DNA of 64,000 nucleotides from Hyperoodon ampullatus (GCA_949752795.1 OX457059.1:174852242-174916241), one strand, 5' to 3'. Counted from the stretch's first letter, positions 45,896-58,475 are shown. A program made the numbers and translations. The notes: generated by a model not told the origin, from the sequence alone.

Positions 45896-45910
45896 CAAAA
45901 TACATTTTTT

Positions 45911-46038
45911 AATTTTTTTCTTTTTTTTTTTCAGCAGTGTGCATGGCATACAGGACCTTAGTTCCCTGACAGGTATCGAACCCGTGTTACCTACAGTGGT
46001 AGAGAGGAGTCTTAAACACTGGGTCACCAGGGAAGTCC
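45911..46038 (-). mobile_element. Short tRNA-derived CHR-type SINE
   Basis: On the minus strand it begins GGGACTTCCCTGGTGACCCA and includes AACACGGGTTCGATACCTGT, ending in a T/C-mixed tail (plus strand 45905-45932). A 14-bp target-site duplication, CAAAATACATTTTT, is present at 45896-45909 and 46039-46052. It is only about 130 bp long, so it lacks the longer CHR-2 body. Confidence 0.88.
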
Positions 46039-46052
46039 CAAAATACATTTTT

Positions 46053-46677
46053 ATATCTAAACATCTACGAGTTTTTCAGTCTTTTCCCATAATTTGGATG
46101 ACTAGAAGGGAAATAATAGAGGCAAGGTTGAGATGTGAAACCCCTTCACCTACTGACAAGTTTCTTCTCGTGAACGTCTCAAGTACCTGCAGTCAGAGGG
46201 CGTTCCTTCCAACAGCAGTATTATTTTTGTCTTGGATCATTTAGTAAACAAAACTATAAGCCTCTTTCTTTTCATTCAGCTACTCAGTTTTGTTTTCTAA
46301 GAAAAGGGAACATTTAAATAGTCCTTTTTAATCTTCTGCATATTTTTCCTGTGAACTGTGTCTGTGTCATATCCACTTTTCTGCAGCCGGCCAGTCCCCG
46401 GGTGATGCCCGCACTCATGGCTCAGACCTGCCTTCTCCTCAGAGCTCTGGACTCACCTCCCAGCCAACCTCACCTCCACTTGGAAGTCCAGGCTCCCAAC
46501 ATCTCAGTAAATATGGAACAACCACTGACCTGGTTGTCGGGGACCAAAAACTAAAAGTATCCTCCACTGGTCCCTCTCACTCGCACCCATGTCCCATCCA
46601 CCAGCAGTCCTGTCAGCTTGGCCTCAGAAAGTGTCTGGAATCTAAGCAGACCTCATTGTCCTCAGAGCCTCCCTGGT
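46053..46677. other. Unassigned DNA
   Basis: Nothing recognised. It is AT-rich until about 46380, then more GC-rich toward the minisatellite. Confidence 0.4.
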
Positions 46678-46995
46678 CCACACCACCTGAATCTCCCCGG
46701 GTTCCCACAGAAGACCCCTAACCCTCACACTGGTCCACGCCACCTGCATCTCCCCAGGTTCCCACAGCAGACCCCTGACCCTCACACTGGTCCACACCAC
46801 CTGCATCTCCCCGGGTTCCCACAGCAGACCCATAACCCTCACACTGGTCCACACCACCTGCATCTCCCCAGGTTCCCACAGCAGACCCCTAACCCTCACA
46901 CTGGTCCACGCCACCTGCATCTCCCCAGGTTCCCACAGCAGACCCCTGACCCTCACACTGGTCCACACCACCTGCATCTCTCCCACAGCAGCCCC
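46678..46995 (+). repeat. 57-bp minisatellite, about 5.5 copies
   Basis: Units start at 46678, 46735, 46792, 46849, 46906 and 46963, each CCACRCCACCTGMATCTCCC in its first bases. The period is exactly 57 bp with 2-4 substitutions per unit. Because 57 is a multiple of three, frames on both strands stay open through it: 137 codons plus and 165 codons minus, each made of 19-residue repeats. This explains the long frames without any gene. Confidence 0.95.
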
Positions 46996-48640
46996 CTGAC
47001 CCACTGGCTGCCCCAGCTCCCCAGGCTCTAGGCCCGCCCCTTGCCTTGGGAATACAACCAGTTCCTCACTGGCTACCTCATCCCACCTCCCGCCCCCCTC
47101 TCCAAGCTCATCTCCTCCCTCTACCCTGTTCCTGCTCAAACAGACAGACAGACCGAACCCATGTGGCTTCCTGCTACTCCTAGAACATGAGCACTACTGG
47201 TCTCAGGGCCTTGGAAACTGGCCTGTGGGGTCCCCCACACCCTCCCCTCTGGGGCACTGGCTGGGACCAGATTCCTGACAGCCAGGCTCGGGGCCTTCCC
47301 TTCTCTCCAACGTACCCTTGTCAATTACCCCCCGACAGTGTTCGTGTGTGTATGTGTGCGTGTGTGTATACACGTGTGTTGGCACACTGCTTTCTGTCCA
47401 TCCCTCTACAGTAAAAACCAACTGGGGACAGAACCTTCTCTGATCACTCATTAATGTTTCCTGGAACCTGGAACAGCCCCATCCCACATCAGGTGCTGAT
47501 CTATTACAAGTGCAATGAATGAATGAATACCTTTATGGCAGAATTTTTCTATGGATGCCTTTTATGTTAAGAGGTCTTTCCAACTGTTAACGATGCCTTG
47601 ATGGGACACACCGATTATAAAATCTTACTTTAGGATGAAGTTGAGCTTCATTAACAGAAGCAATCTTTTCATTTCTTTTGCCTGTATTCTCCTTTAAAAA
47701 GGTCGTAGTCTTGGTAGAATTTTATGTGTTAAGTGTGAGGTTTCCTCTCCATCCAGTTCCCTTTAGAATCTCTGGTCATGCCATCATTCTCTAAAATTTC
47801 TGAATTATGTTTATTATTTTCTGACTTTTGTTAACTTCCTCTGGGGTGTGTGGGTTTGTTCAGCATTTCCATCCTCCAAGGGGACATTATGGGTCTCTCC
47901 AGAGCCCTGTGTGGCCGGCAAGGTTGGGCCACACACTCACCCAACACAACTCCTGGCTCCATGGGGCCTGCAGTGTTGGGGCAGGGGCTGTTCTGCTGCC
48001 CACTGGCCATGTGACCTGGGCAGCTGTTGAGCCCCTCAGGGCTCTGGGAGCCCATCGTGGAGCGGGGCTGAGCCACGTTGCGTGACTGGGCCCTGTGCAG
48101 GGGCTCGGGCCCTCTGGCCCTGGGCTGCCCCAGCTGTTCTCAGTCTCTGGGAACCTCCATGTATGTCCCCTTGGCCAGGAATTACCCTGGGCCCTGCCAG
48201 AACACACGTCTGCTCTGCCCTCCTTCACCTCGGAGCTCCAGCTCCCCTAGGGCATGCTCGCCGGGAGCCCTGCCCTCAGTTCACTCCACAGCTCACTGCA
48301 CCCTTTCCAAAACCACGCTAACTTTGGCAGTTCCCCGAGGGTCCCAGACCCCAGGTCTCGGGAGATGGTGGGACGGAGGCAGCCTCCAGGCGACGATGGC
48401 CCCCTCCCACGTCCCTGTCACCCACGTGGGTTCGTTGGCGTGTCACTGGCTGGGATCAGGATGATTCCCCTCCTAAGAGTTACTGGAAATAACCTCCAAT
48501 GTTGAGATTAGGTCTTGTCTTTCTTCAAAGGGTCTGCTTTGATGCCAAGCGTCTGTGCTCACCAAGACTCCAAGTTCAAGTGCCCTTAACAAAGTGAGCC
48601 TTTCTTTTGTCAAAGAGGGAAAAGGAAAAACTACCTACAT
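46996..48640. other. Unassigned DNA
   Basis: No gene. A CAGACAGACAGAC patch occurs near 47140, a (TG)n-rich patch at 47341-47380, and a weak L2/MIR-tail-like segment with GAATGAATGAATA near 47512. The section 47930-48450 is GC-rich with chance frames on both strands. Confidence 0.45.
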
Positions 48641-49013
48641 CCATACCTAATCTATGTCTGTATCTAATCTGTACCTCTACCTATACATCTATACCTACAG
48701 TTATATCTGTATTATCTATATCTATGTATGTATATATCATCTATATTCACATCTGATCTATATCTTGTATACCTATATCTAATCTATATCCATACCCAAA
48801 TCTGATCTCTATCTATATCCACATCTACATCTGGATCTCCTACATCTACATCTGTATCCACACAATCTACATCTAGAGCACCTACTTCTGTATCTACATA
48901 TACATATATATCATATATATATCTAATCTATATCTAAATCTAACCTCTATCTATACCCACATCTACATCTACATCTATATCCACACAATCTACATCTAGA
49001 GCTCCTACTTCTG

Positions 49014-49044
<31 letters not shown>

Positions 49045-49135
49045 ATATATATAATCCATATATCTAATCTATATCTAAATCTAACCTCTATGTATACCCA
49101 CATCTACATCCATATATAAAGGTACATCTAGTTCT
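48641..49135 (+). repeat. Complex CTATATCTA-type satellite with ATCT core
   Basis: About 500 bp built from variants of ATCTATATC/ATCTACATC. A longer unit is visible: the landmark CCACACAATCTACATCTAGA recurs at 48858 and 48981 (123 bp apart). The landmark ATCTAATCTATATCTAAATC recurs at 48921 and 49062 (141 bp apart), the difference being caused by an expanded (ATCT)n block at about 49016-49044. Confidence 0.93.
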
Positions 49136-52100
49136 ACGTTTGTACCTATATAGAGCACACGTACACCGGGTATTTTTCCTGGTTTTCTTAAGATGCTTGC
49201 TATTTCTAGCCAACAAAAAATTCCGTGCCCTGGTATAAAATCTCTTTGGGATCATCATTAGCACCTGTAAAGAACAGTGGAACAGACAGCCAGGCAGGCA
49301 GACACCGCATGTGCCTCCATCAACAGAGCCATGAGTGGCCCCAGAGCCATCCTTACTGCTAGGATCGGGCCAGTGCTGAGTGAGGAATGTGGCCTCTCTG
49401 GTGTGGCAGGTAAATGGTAGGCACAAAGTTACACAGTTCTGGGCTCATGCATTCCCCGAACCCCCTGACCTCCTGATTCCTCATCTGTGAAGCAAGGACG
49501 TCTGTTCATGAACAAAAAAGCAAAGGGCACAGGCTGCATCTGTCATGGATGAGGTGGTGCCACTGACGTCCCCTCACTGCAGACCCGGCCATGACTTTGA
49601 GCAGAGAGCAGGTGCCCTGCAGCCTCCACCAGCACTGGATTTGGTTCTTCCAGACTCAAAGTTGCAGACACAGTCCCTGAGGGCACCTTCCAGAATCTCC
49701 CCAGCATGAGTGGGCTCCACGGCCTTGGTACGTGGGGAGATGCCTCCCCTGGCTGCATGCTGACCCCTGCTCACAGCCTCAGGGCCTCACATGAGAAGAG
49801 GCTCCCATGAGACTAGCCACCACCTAACCCCCCGGAGCAGCTGGTGATACGGAACCTTGGGCCCTGAGGCCCACTGACTTGCCTCTGTCTCTGACAGGTG
49901 CCCCAGGGCCAAACTCTGGAGCTGAGGAACCCGGGTCACAGGTGAGCTGGGACCAGGAGTAGGTCCTCGGGTCCAGCAAGGGTGTGACCGGGCTCTGCGA
50001 CCCATGCTAGAGGGGAGCAGTTTCTCCCCTAATATGGAAAGGAGGTTGGAAACCCTCAAGGGACAAAGTAGAGTCAATTTACTCATAAAAAGGCAATGTG
50101 TTATGATAGGATTCAGATTTTCAATTGACTGCTGCAAGAGGAAGTTTAAAAGTCACATCTAATTTGATTTAATAAGGTTGCTTCCCCCCTCTCAGAGGGA
50201 AAATGGGATGCAGACAGAGTGTGATTTTTATTGAAATGCCTTCTTGTGATTGAGGACGTGGGCCATCCATCTTCTGGGGGACAGGGCGTGAGTGCAGGGA
50301 TCCTTGATGTTGAGTGGCCACAGGATTATATACAGGGAAATTGGACGCGATAGCTAATGGACAGGACCTGTCTGTGACTGTGGGAAAGTCGGCCATCTCC
50401 AACCTTGGTGGGTGGGTGGGGGACGGGACACAAAATCAGTTGCAAGGGGCGTGTCACTTGCACAGAAGATAATGAACAGGCTTAGCCCTATAATGCTCGT
50501 CCCTGCCCTCAGCAGCTTGATGCTGGCGAGGTCGTCACGTCCCAGGGGCTCTGGTGACATGTTAACCTCAGGCAATCGGATCAGAATGAAGAGTGCAGAA
50601 TCTGGGGTCCTGGCTGTGCTAACCCGAGATCAGGACCCGGTATCAGGGCACCTGCTAAACTCTCACTGCTGAGCCCATGATGCTGTGATGCCTAATTTCT
50701 CAAATGTTACCATGGGAACAGGAAGCTGGTGTTTGTGAAATCACCAAGTGAACCTAGAACACCAGACACAGGTCAGCTACTCTAGCTACTAGAGCACATT
50801 ATACTCTGGAAGAATTTATCTCTTCTTTTCAAGCCCACCTGTCCTGAAATGTACACATTTGTTGATAGCTCAATCCGTCTACAAATGGCCAAATAGGGCA
50901 CTACCCAGGGTCAAAGGCTCACTGGACACTTGTGTGGCCTGAGTTAGGATTCAAAATAGGAGGGACCCTGTGGCCATAGTCACGGAACCTTGAAGCCTTC
51001 AGACCAAGGTGTCTTCTTCTGGTCCAGTAAGGTTCCAGGTTTGCAGGAAGGGAAAGGCTGGGGTCAGGTTATCCACTGAGCTCATCAAGGACATGCCGGC
51101 TGGCAGGTGAGACAGAACGCACTTGGGTGGAGGCACACCTGGTGGGGATGAGGTCTGGTCCATCCCATGGGTGGGTGTCCATGTGGACTGCCTTGAGAGG
51201 AATCCCCTGCATTGACCTGTTCAAAACACTCAACATTGATGGCACAGACACAGAGGGCACCCTCCAGATATGCTGCAAACCAATCTAGTATCATTCTGCA
51301 GGGATACCTGTCAAGTGTGACTGAGGCTTAAAAAGCCAGCTTCAGGACCCAAGAAGGTAGTGACCTAGATTAGCAGCAACTCATTGAAAAAGGTTCAATA
51401 TTTTTCAATGACAAGCTTTATAAAAAGTAATATGATCAGAAATGTTTCCAGCCCTTCAAAACCACATGTACTAAATTCCATGGAGAGAGCTCACAGACGA
51501 GATGTGCTGGGGCTGGCTGTGGTGTGGGCCCAAGCCCAGGGCAGCCAGTGAGTCTGGGTGTCCAGGGCCAGGCGGGACGGGTGCCCATCCCCACCTCGCC
51601 ATTCCAGCAAGGTACTCCCAGCCCCCTGACCCTGTAGGCCAAGGAACCTGACAAACTGGGCACTGTGAGGAAAGATGGAGCCTCACCTTCTCAGCATCAG
51701 CCAGGCTCAGAGGCAGGCGGCTGGGACCGATCAGTGGTCCCCAGCTCAGCAGGGCGGACCCCAGGTGGAGGGACTGCATCCCAGGCGGCCCTGCTAACAA
51801 AGATGGGGAAGAGCGCTGGCTCGTGCGCCAGGAGGACCCCCAGCAACTCACGAGAGTGTTGGTGATGGTGGAAAAGGCTAGAACCTTTCCAGAGTGAAGT
51901 TTAAGCTGTGAACAAGATTTCAGTGTAACTGTAAATTTGACTTTATTTAGAACTATGGGTTATTGAGACCCCAAAGGAGCCCTCAGTTTCCAACTTTCAG
52001 AAAATTGCACCCTAGAGGGAATTGCCAAGGAGCTTGTTACCACCTGTGGGGGTCTGCCAGGACCCTCACAGAGAGTTTTCTCCTTTCTGTAATACGGCTT

Positions 52101-54109
52101 GCCCTGGAACACTCTGCATCACCCATCCACGGAAGGATTCTTTCTATAATTAATATGTTTATCCATCCAAGCCTCACAGTGTAGGGTGATGATTGAGTAC
52201 AGACCAGAGTATGAAATGTTATGAGTTCAGGAATAACCTTCATTACACAAGTATTATAGGCTCATAAAGCCCCAGGATGCTGTATCAGACCCGTCCTATC
52301 TGGCTTCCAATAAATCAAAAGTATTTCCGTCCAACTGGCTCTTCTTACCTTGAAGAGAGTGAGTGAGTACCTTGGTGGTGTTTCATTTCACAGATTCTCA
52401 GACTCATCAGAGAAGTAAGAGACAGTGATTGATTCTTAACTGGAGCCCATCAACCACAGTTAACATTTCATAATATTCACATTAATTAAAGTGCTTCATT
52501 ATCCATTTTCTTTTGCACACAGTGAGTTGGGCACCTCCGAGCTTTGGAAAATCAAACCTGTTTGAAATGCAGCCCTAGCTCAAAGCATTTTAACCACAAG
52601 GGAGACAATCACAAAATATTAAACAGGGAGTATTAGGAAACAGTTGCAGAAATAGACTCCCCAAAATAAAACCTCACCAGGCGGGGGCTTGTTTTGCCAC
52701 AGGAGAGGAGCAGTGGGGAGCTGTAAAGAGAACATTTTAAGCCACAATTTTTCAGACATAAAAAATGCCTGATTTTTAGGAAATATCAGAAAAGCCTCAA
52801 TTTACCGAAAAGATTACATTTTACGGTAGGCCTAAGGACATTGGAATTGGGTCAGGATACACTTAAACTTACTTACAATTTTCTAATCTGTGGTACTGGG
52901 ACATCTCATTTCTATATGTCTGATACTCATTTACTCTATAGAGGTTTGGAGTGGGGGTCTGGGAGGAAGAATTAGGGGGTATGAGGAAAACATAGAGGAT
53001 TTCTTGGATTTCTACAGCTCCTATGTTGGATTTTTAAAAATGAGGGAAAGAAAGATAAGGCTAAAGACCATACTTTATTACTATACAAAATATACTATAT
53101 ATACTGGCTGAATCCCTCCCTACCCATGACAGTGTTCCACGATAGAAACTCAAAAAGAACAAAATTGATAATGTAATGCTCCTGGATGCTATGAGAAAAA
53201 AATTCTCAGGAGCACTATTGGATTGTTGGCCAAATTATCACGTCTCAAGTCAGTAATTTTATCTCAAGGTAGGATGGTGAAACAATTGCTAAAATGGTTC
53301 TTATGTAACCACTAAACTGTATGAATTATATTTCCTAAGTATTCAATAACTGACCAGCTCTGACTATACCTGAACATTGTAATTTTTGCCTGACAGACAC
53401 GATAATTGAAATAATAATCTAGGCTTATCTTCTGTGCTATTGATCTTACTAACCAGAAAAAGTAAACGGGACATAACTCAATAATTGTCATAAGAAAGCA
53501 GTAAATTAGACAACAAATGGTGCTTACTCCTCCTTACGAGATGCAGAAATGTAGACAATATTCCTCTCCAATTTTTGAAAATGGTGAAGAAGTACTGTCA
53601 AGGAAGGTGTAAGAAGAAAAACTATAAAGTTGAAATAAGCCTAAAGTTTGGCAGGAGCAACCTTAAAGTAGCTAGAGCCTGACACAGACTTGGAAAGACA
53701 GTAATGAGAAATAGAGACACATGATCAATGACCACCTCTGAGACACTGGGATTTGATGTATTAACATTGGCAATTCCTGTATACTTTGTCATGCCAAGAA
53801 AATGATTGAAATTGAAATCCACTCCACTCTGGTGCTTGTGCTATCACTTCTAGCTATGAATTTAAGGGTGGAATTCGAAACAGTAGGGGCTCTGTGTAAC
53901 TAGTACTGTCTGTAGGAAGGAGTCATTTCTTAGAGTCTGAAATCAAGGTTTCGTTCACTCTTCATAACGGAAGGATTAACTTGGCACCCAGCTCACAGAG
54001 TTCTCGTTTCCTCCCCTGGATGGAAGTCCATGTCACTCAACTGTTCCTCTGAAGATGGTAATAAAGGTGTTGAATATCTAAGCTAGGAAGAAGAGCTTTT
54101 CAGAAATAA
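49136..54109. other. Unassigned DNA
   Basis: Nearly 5 kb with no gene or repeat that I can name. The section 49250-51900 is mixed, with a weak MIR-like TCCTCATCTGTGAAGCAAGG near 49477. The section 51900-54000 is AT-rich and may contain a very old transposon or conserved noncoding DNA (for example 52470-52700). No frame exceeds 126 codons, and none has a domain. Confidence 0.45.
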
Positions 54110-54690
54110 GTGCATGCTGGTGTTGAGGGTGGCGATAATGAAGGTGATGGTGATGACAATGGTGATGCTGGTGGTGCTGTTAACAATGATGATGGTAATG
54201 TTGGTGATGATAAGTTGGTGGTGATGGTAGTAATGGTGGTGGTTTATGTTGTTGATGATGATGGTGATGATGTAAGTGGTAGTGACAGTAGCGGGGATGA
54301 CAATTGTGAAGATGATGGTGATGCTGATGGTGGTGATGATGATGATAGTGGTGGTGATGGTGATGATGTTAAAGTTAGTGATGATGGTGATGGGGATGGT
54401 GGTGATGATGATAGTGGTGGTGATGGTGGTGATGTTAAAGTTAATGATAATGGTGATGGGGATGGTGGTGATGATGATGATAGTGGTGGTGATGGTGGTG
54501 ATGATGATAGTGGTGGTGATGGTAGTGATGTTAAAGTTAGTGATGATGGTGATGGGGATGGTTGATGCTGAGGGTGGTGATGGTAATGATGATAATGTGA
54601 TGGTGATGATAGGATGGTGATCATGGTGGTTATGTTGTTGATGATGACAGTAATCATGATGGTAGTGGTGAGGATGGTGATGATGATGGT
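54110..54690 (+). repeat. GATGGT-type trinucleotide-phase satellite with 66-bp higher-order unit
   Basis: About 580 bp of GAT/GGT triplets. Within it, the marker GATGTTAAAG recurs at 54365, 54431 and 54527, that is 66 bp and then 66+30 bp apart, showing a higher-order unit. The triplet phase keeps a 151-codon Asp/Gly-rich frame open on plus and a Ser/Pro frame on minus. Neither is credible as a protein. Confidence 0.95.
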
Positions 54691-54699
54691 GAGAGCTAA

Positions 54700-54890
54700 T
54701 ATCTGATAAGGTCTTACCGCATGTACACTTCCTGTGTACCAGGCACAGTTATAAAGGCTTTGAACATATTATCCTCATTAATCTTCTTGAAATCCCTATA
54801 AGGTAGAGACCTCTATTCCTATTATTTTACTACAGACAATATTAAGATTTAAAGGGTTAGAAAAATGCTCCAGGACACCCCAGGATCTGC
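54700..54890 (+). mobile_element. MIR SINE, 3' part
   Basis: TGTACCAGGCACAGTTATAA, ATATTATCCTCATTAATCTT, AAATCCCTATAAGGTAGAGA and CCTATTATTTTACTACAGAC follow the MIR/MIRb 3' half in order. Later bases (AAAGGGTTAGAAAAATGCTC) match the decayed 'AGAGAGGTTAAGTAACTTGC' part. Confidence 0.78.
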
Positions 54891-55439
54891 ATTTTTCGCT
54901 CAAGCTCCATAGAATTGAAACAGAAAAAAATGTCCATCGCAGACAGAGATTACGAAGTGATGCAGTCAGTTGTCACTAAGGTGTCCTCAGCCATCAGAAC
55001 ATACATCATCTTCCTCACTTTCTTCATGGGTCGCTGCCCCTCATTGGTAACCTGAAGACCCAAGGGGCTTCATGAGTGCTCAAGGCTACCCTAGACACAT
55101 CTATCTACTACACCATTACCCTCCCCTCTTTTCCTACAGCACAACCACTGTCAAAAGAGATCATTTTGAGTCCATCTTTTCATTCTCATCCACCACAATT
55201 TCCCTGTCTGGAAACGGGTAGGAAATTTATCCTCAGACATCTCTGATGATCTGGACCCCAAAGGCATGGAGAGCAGAGTTTTATTTCTAATGCTAAAGCA
55301 GACTATGAATGTAACCCAGGACTTACTACTGTCTCTTCTCAAACCTCATTTTGCTCAGTCTATAGTGTGTTCTCCTAATTATTTCTCAGGAATTCTGGAA
55401 TATCAGTCAGTGCTATGCATTGCCATGTCCTCTGCTTGG
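54891..55439. other. Unassigned DNA
   Basis: About 550 bp between a MIR and an L2 end. Part of it may be the upstream portion of the L2 copy, but no landmark is clear. Confidence 0.4.
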
Positions 55440-55785
55440 ATCTTTCTCACTTAGGAGTCTGCAGAGCTCACACACTCACGTCTCGAAGGTACTTGATCCA
55501 GCATCTTCTCCTCAAGGCCACTGTATTTTGAATGCGCAACAAACAGACTCCCAATCCCACCTGCCTAGATTTATTTTTTCCCACAGCACTTATCACTCCC
55601 AATACCTGATGCCCTCTGTTTATCTGTTTATTTTCAGTCTACACCTCATAGAGTATAAGCTCCACATGGGAAGACGTTTCATCTGGCTGGCTCACCACAA
55701 CAGCCCCAGCATCTAGAATGAAGCCAAGCACAGAGTTGCTGCTCAATATGTATTAGTTAAATGTATGAGCTCCCTGAGGTAAGCT
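55440..55785 (+). mobile_element. L2 LINE 3' end
   Basis: CCACAGCACTTATCACTCCC, CTGTTTATCTGTTTATTTTC, AGAGTATAAGCTCCACATGG, CAGCCCCAGCATCTAGAATG and GCTGCTCAATATGTATTAGT are the classical L2 3' landmarks in order. It is an ancient copy without coding potential. Confidence 0.85.
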
Positions 55786-55834
55786 GTTAATGTAGGAACT
55801 GATTTAAATCACTTTCAAAAACAACCTAGATTTC

Positions 55835-58350
55835 TATCAAGATGGAGTAACAGAGGTGGGGTTTACATCCCCCACTTGAAACAACTGTAAAGAAAACGGA
55901 TAAAATATATGAAACAATAGTTTTCAGGCACTGGACAGTGGGCAGCACAAACCAGAAATCCCTGTGAGAAAATACAAACCAGCTGGAATCCTAGGATTGT
56001 CCCCAGCTCCCTGCTCAGAGAGAGAGTCCAGATGTCAGCACAGGGAGGGGGAAATGATGCAAAATCAAGTGCATTCCCTGAGTTGAAAAAAAAATTGGAT
56101 TTTTGTGGCGCTCAAGGCAGCTAGAGCTCATGGGGCAGGGTATTCTTAGAAAGAGGAATTATACACAGATAGGGAGCTGCAAAGACCTGCAGAGATCCCA
56201 TCCTCACCCTGCTGAGCAAAGCTGAGTGCTGGCCAGTGCACGCATGTGAGAAAGCTCTCTATGGACAGAGAGATGTCCCGAGAGCACACACAGGAGTAAG
56301 AATAGAACCAGTCTGTGTTCCCACCAGCCAGAATAGAAAAAACATGTAATTAATGGGACGTAATTGTAGAGAGTCAATAGCAGGGCAAAATTAGCCCCAG
56401 ACTAAAGGCCTCCCAGCACCACACAACAAAGCTTAGAAACAAGGCTTGAGGCAAACTTTTTTTCATGTAATTTAACTGTAATCCAGAAAAAAGTTCAAGG
56501 ATATTTATAGAAATATAAAAAATATCTAGCACCCAACAAGACAAAATTTACAAAGTCTAATAAAGTTTACCAGGCATGGAATGAAACAGAAAAACATGAT
56601 CTATAATGAAAGGAAAACCAATCAATAGAAACAGACCCAGAAATGACACAAAGGATATCATTAGTAGCAAGGACATTAAAACATTATTATAACAGTATTC
56701 CAAGTAATGGATGTAATGTACTGCACAGGGAATATAGTCAATAATACCATAATAACTTTGTATAGTGTGTAATCTATAAAAATATTTAATCACTATGTTT
56801 TACACCTTAAACTAATATATTATTGTAAGACAGCTATACTTCAATTTTAAAAAAAACTATATTCCATATGTTCAAGAAAGTACAGGTTGAAAATTTTATA
56901 AAGACATAGGAAAGATATAAAAAATAAACTTTAATCAAACATCAAGATATCAAAATATCTGAGATAAAATATACATAAGGTGGAACAACAGCAATTTAGA
57001 CAATGCAGAGGAAAAGATTAATGAACTTGAAGAAATAACAGGAAAAATGATCCAAACTTAAACACATAGGAGAAAAGACTGAAAACATGAGTGAGAGGTA
57101 AGGTAACTTCAAACAGTCTAGTATGTGTGTAATTTGAGATCCTGAAAGTAGGGAAGGGAAAAAATATTTGAAGAAGTAACCTAAAAATGTCTGAAGTTGA
57201 TGAATTTAGACAGATTCCAAAACCCAGCAAAACTCTAGCACAAGGAACTTGGAGAAAACTAACACAAGGTGTATTGTAATCAATTTTCTTTAAGCCGGTG
57301 ATAAACAATCTTTAAATTAGCCAGGGAAAAAAATACAGATGTATGGTATGAATATGGAGCAAACATAAGCAGATTTCTCATTGAAAACCATTCAAACCAA
57401 AAGACAGTGAAGTAACATCTTTAAAGTTCTGAAAGCAATACAAAATAAAACAAACCATATCCAGCAAAACTAACTTTCAAAGATGAAGGCAAAATAAATT
57501 TCAGGCATACAAAAGCTGAAAAAAATCCATAGCCAGTAGCCACTGTCTTTTAAGAAGGAAAATGACACCAAGTGGAAATCTAGAATAAAATATCAACATA
57601 AAGAGCCTCAAGGAAGGTAAATATAAATGACATTTTTTTCTTTAAAAAAATCTCTTAAAAGATAACAGACTATTTGAAGAAAAACAATAGCAGTGTATTG
57701 AAGTATTTACAGTCTATGCAGAAATATAAATTATAACAGCAATAACACAAGAACTCAGAGGATTATAAGTATACTTTTATAGGGTTCTTATACTATACAT
57801 GAAGTGGTATAATATTACTTGATAGTAGACAGTGATAAGTTAAATATTTAGATCATATTCCCTAAAGCCATCACTTAAAATAAAAAAAAAAACTAACCAT
57901 AATAACCCACTTGAAATATAAAGAATATATACCATGCTAACACTAATCAAAGAAAGCTGGACTGCTTATATTAATATCAAAGTGAAGCAAAGAGTATTAC
58001 CTGGGATGAAGATTATCTCATAATAATAGAGTGTTCAAGAAACCACAAAAAAATATTAAAAACTTATGCATTTAGTAAAATGAAGTGAAAACTGATAAAA
58101 CTAAAAGAGTTTCGCTAGTATTAGAAAAAAATAAACAATTATGGTGTGAGATTTAAACACTTTTCCATCAATAAATTATAGAGCAAGTAGAGAGAAACTC
58201 AGTAAGAATAAAGAAAACTTGAAGCAGTCTTTAAACTCATTTGACCTATGCTACATTTATAGAACACTGCAGATAAATATTATTTTCAAGTGCAGAATAC
58301 TCATTCCTTTCAAGGGCACACAAAATACTTACCAAGATACACCATATTCT
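55835..58350 (+). mobile_element. Near-complete HAL1 (half-L1) LINE
   Basis: It begins with a TCAAGATGGAGTAAC start. The HAL1 5' portion follows (AAACAACTGTAAAGAAAACG, CAGAGAGAGAGTCCAGATGT, TCAAGGCAGCTAGAGCT). The ORF1-derived region runs 56460-57620 (for example GAAAAGATTAATGAACTTGA and ATATCCAGCAAAACTAACTT). The 3' portion (GTTCTTATACTATACATGAA, AGTGGTATAATATTACTTGA) runs into an endonuclease-like section near 58290. HAL1 elements lack a functional ORF2 and relied on L1 proteins. It is heavily mutated and carries a nested L1 tail at 56703-56859. Confidence 0.8.
56703..56859 (+). mobile_element. L1 3'-end insertion nested in HAL1
   Basis: GATGTAATGTACTGCACAGG, AATATAGTCAATAATACCAT, TGTTTTACACCTTAAACTAA and CAGCTATACTTCAATTTTAA then an A run are standard L1 3' UTR landmarks. 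The HAL1 text is continuous across it, with TATTCCA at 56696-56702 and again at 56860-56866 as a short target-site duplication. Confidence 0.8.
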
Positions 58351-58475
58351 GGACCATAACATAAATTCATATATTTATAATATATAAATGTACATATATC
58401 ATATAAATATATAAAAATTTATAATATAAATATCACATTTATTTACACATATTTATAAAAGGATTGATATGGCAT
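58351..58475. repeat. AT-rich low-complexity tract
   Basis: Degenerate ATATAAAT/TATATA sequence of about 125 bp, probably expanded within the end of the LINE complex. Confidence 0.85.

Noticed and set aside
46678..46995. CRISPR array
   Set aside because: The 57-bp units are contiguous near-identical repeats without unique spacers, and the genome is mammalian; it is a minisatellite.
49430..49510. MIR element
   Set aside because: Only the CCTCATCTGTGAAG word is suggestive, with no further colinear landmarks.
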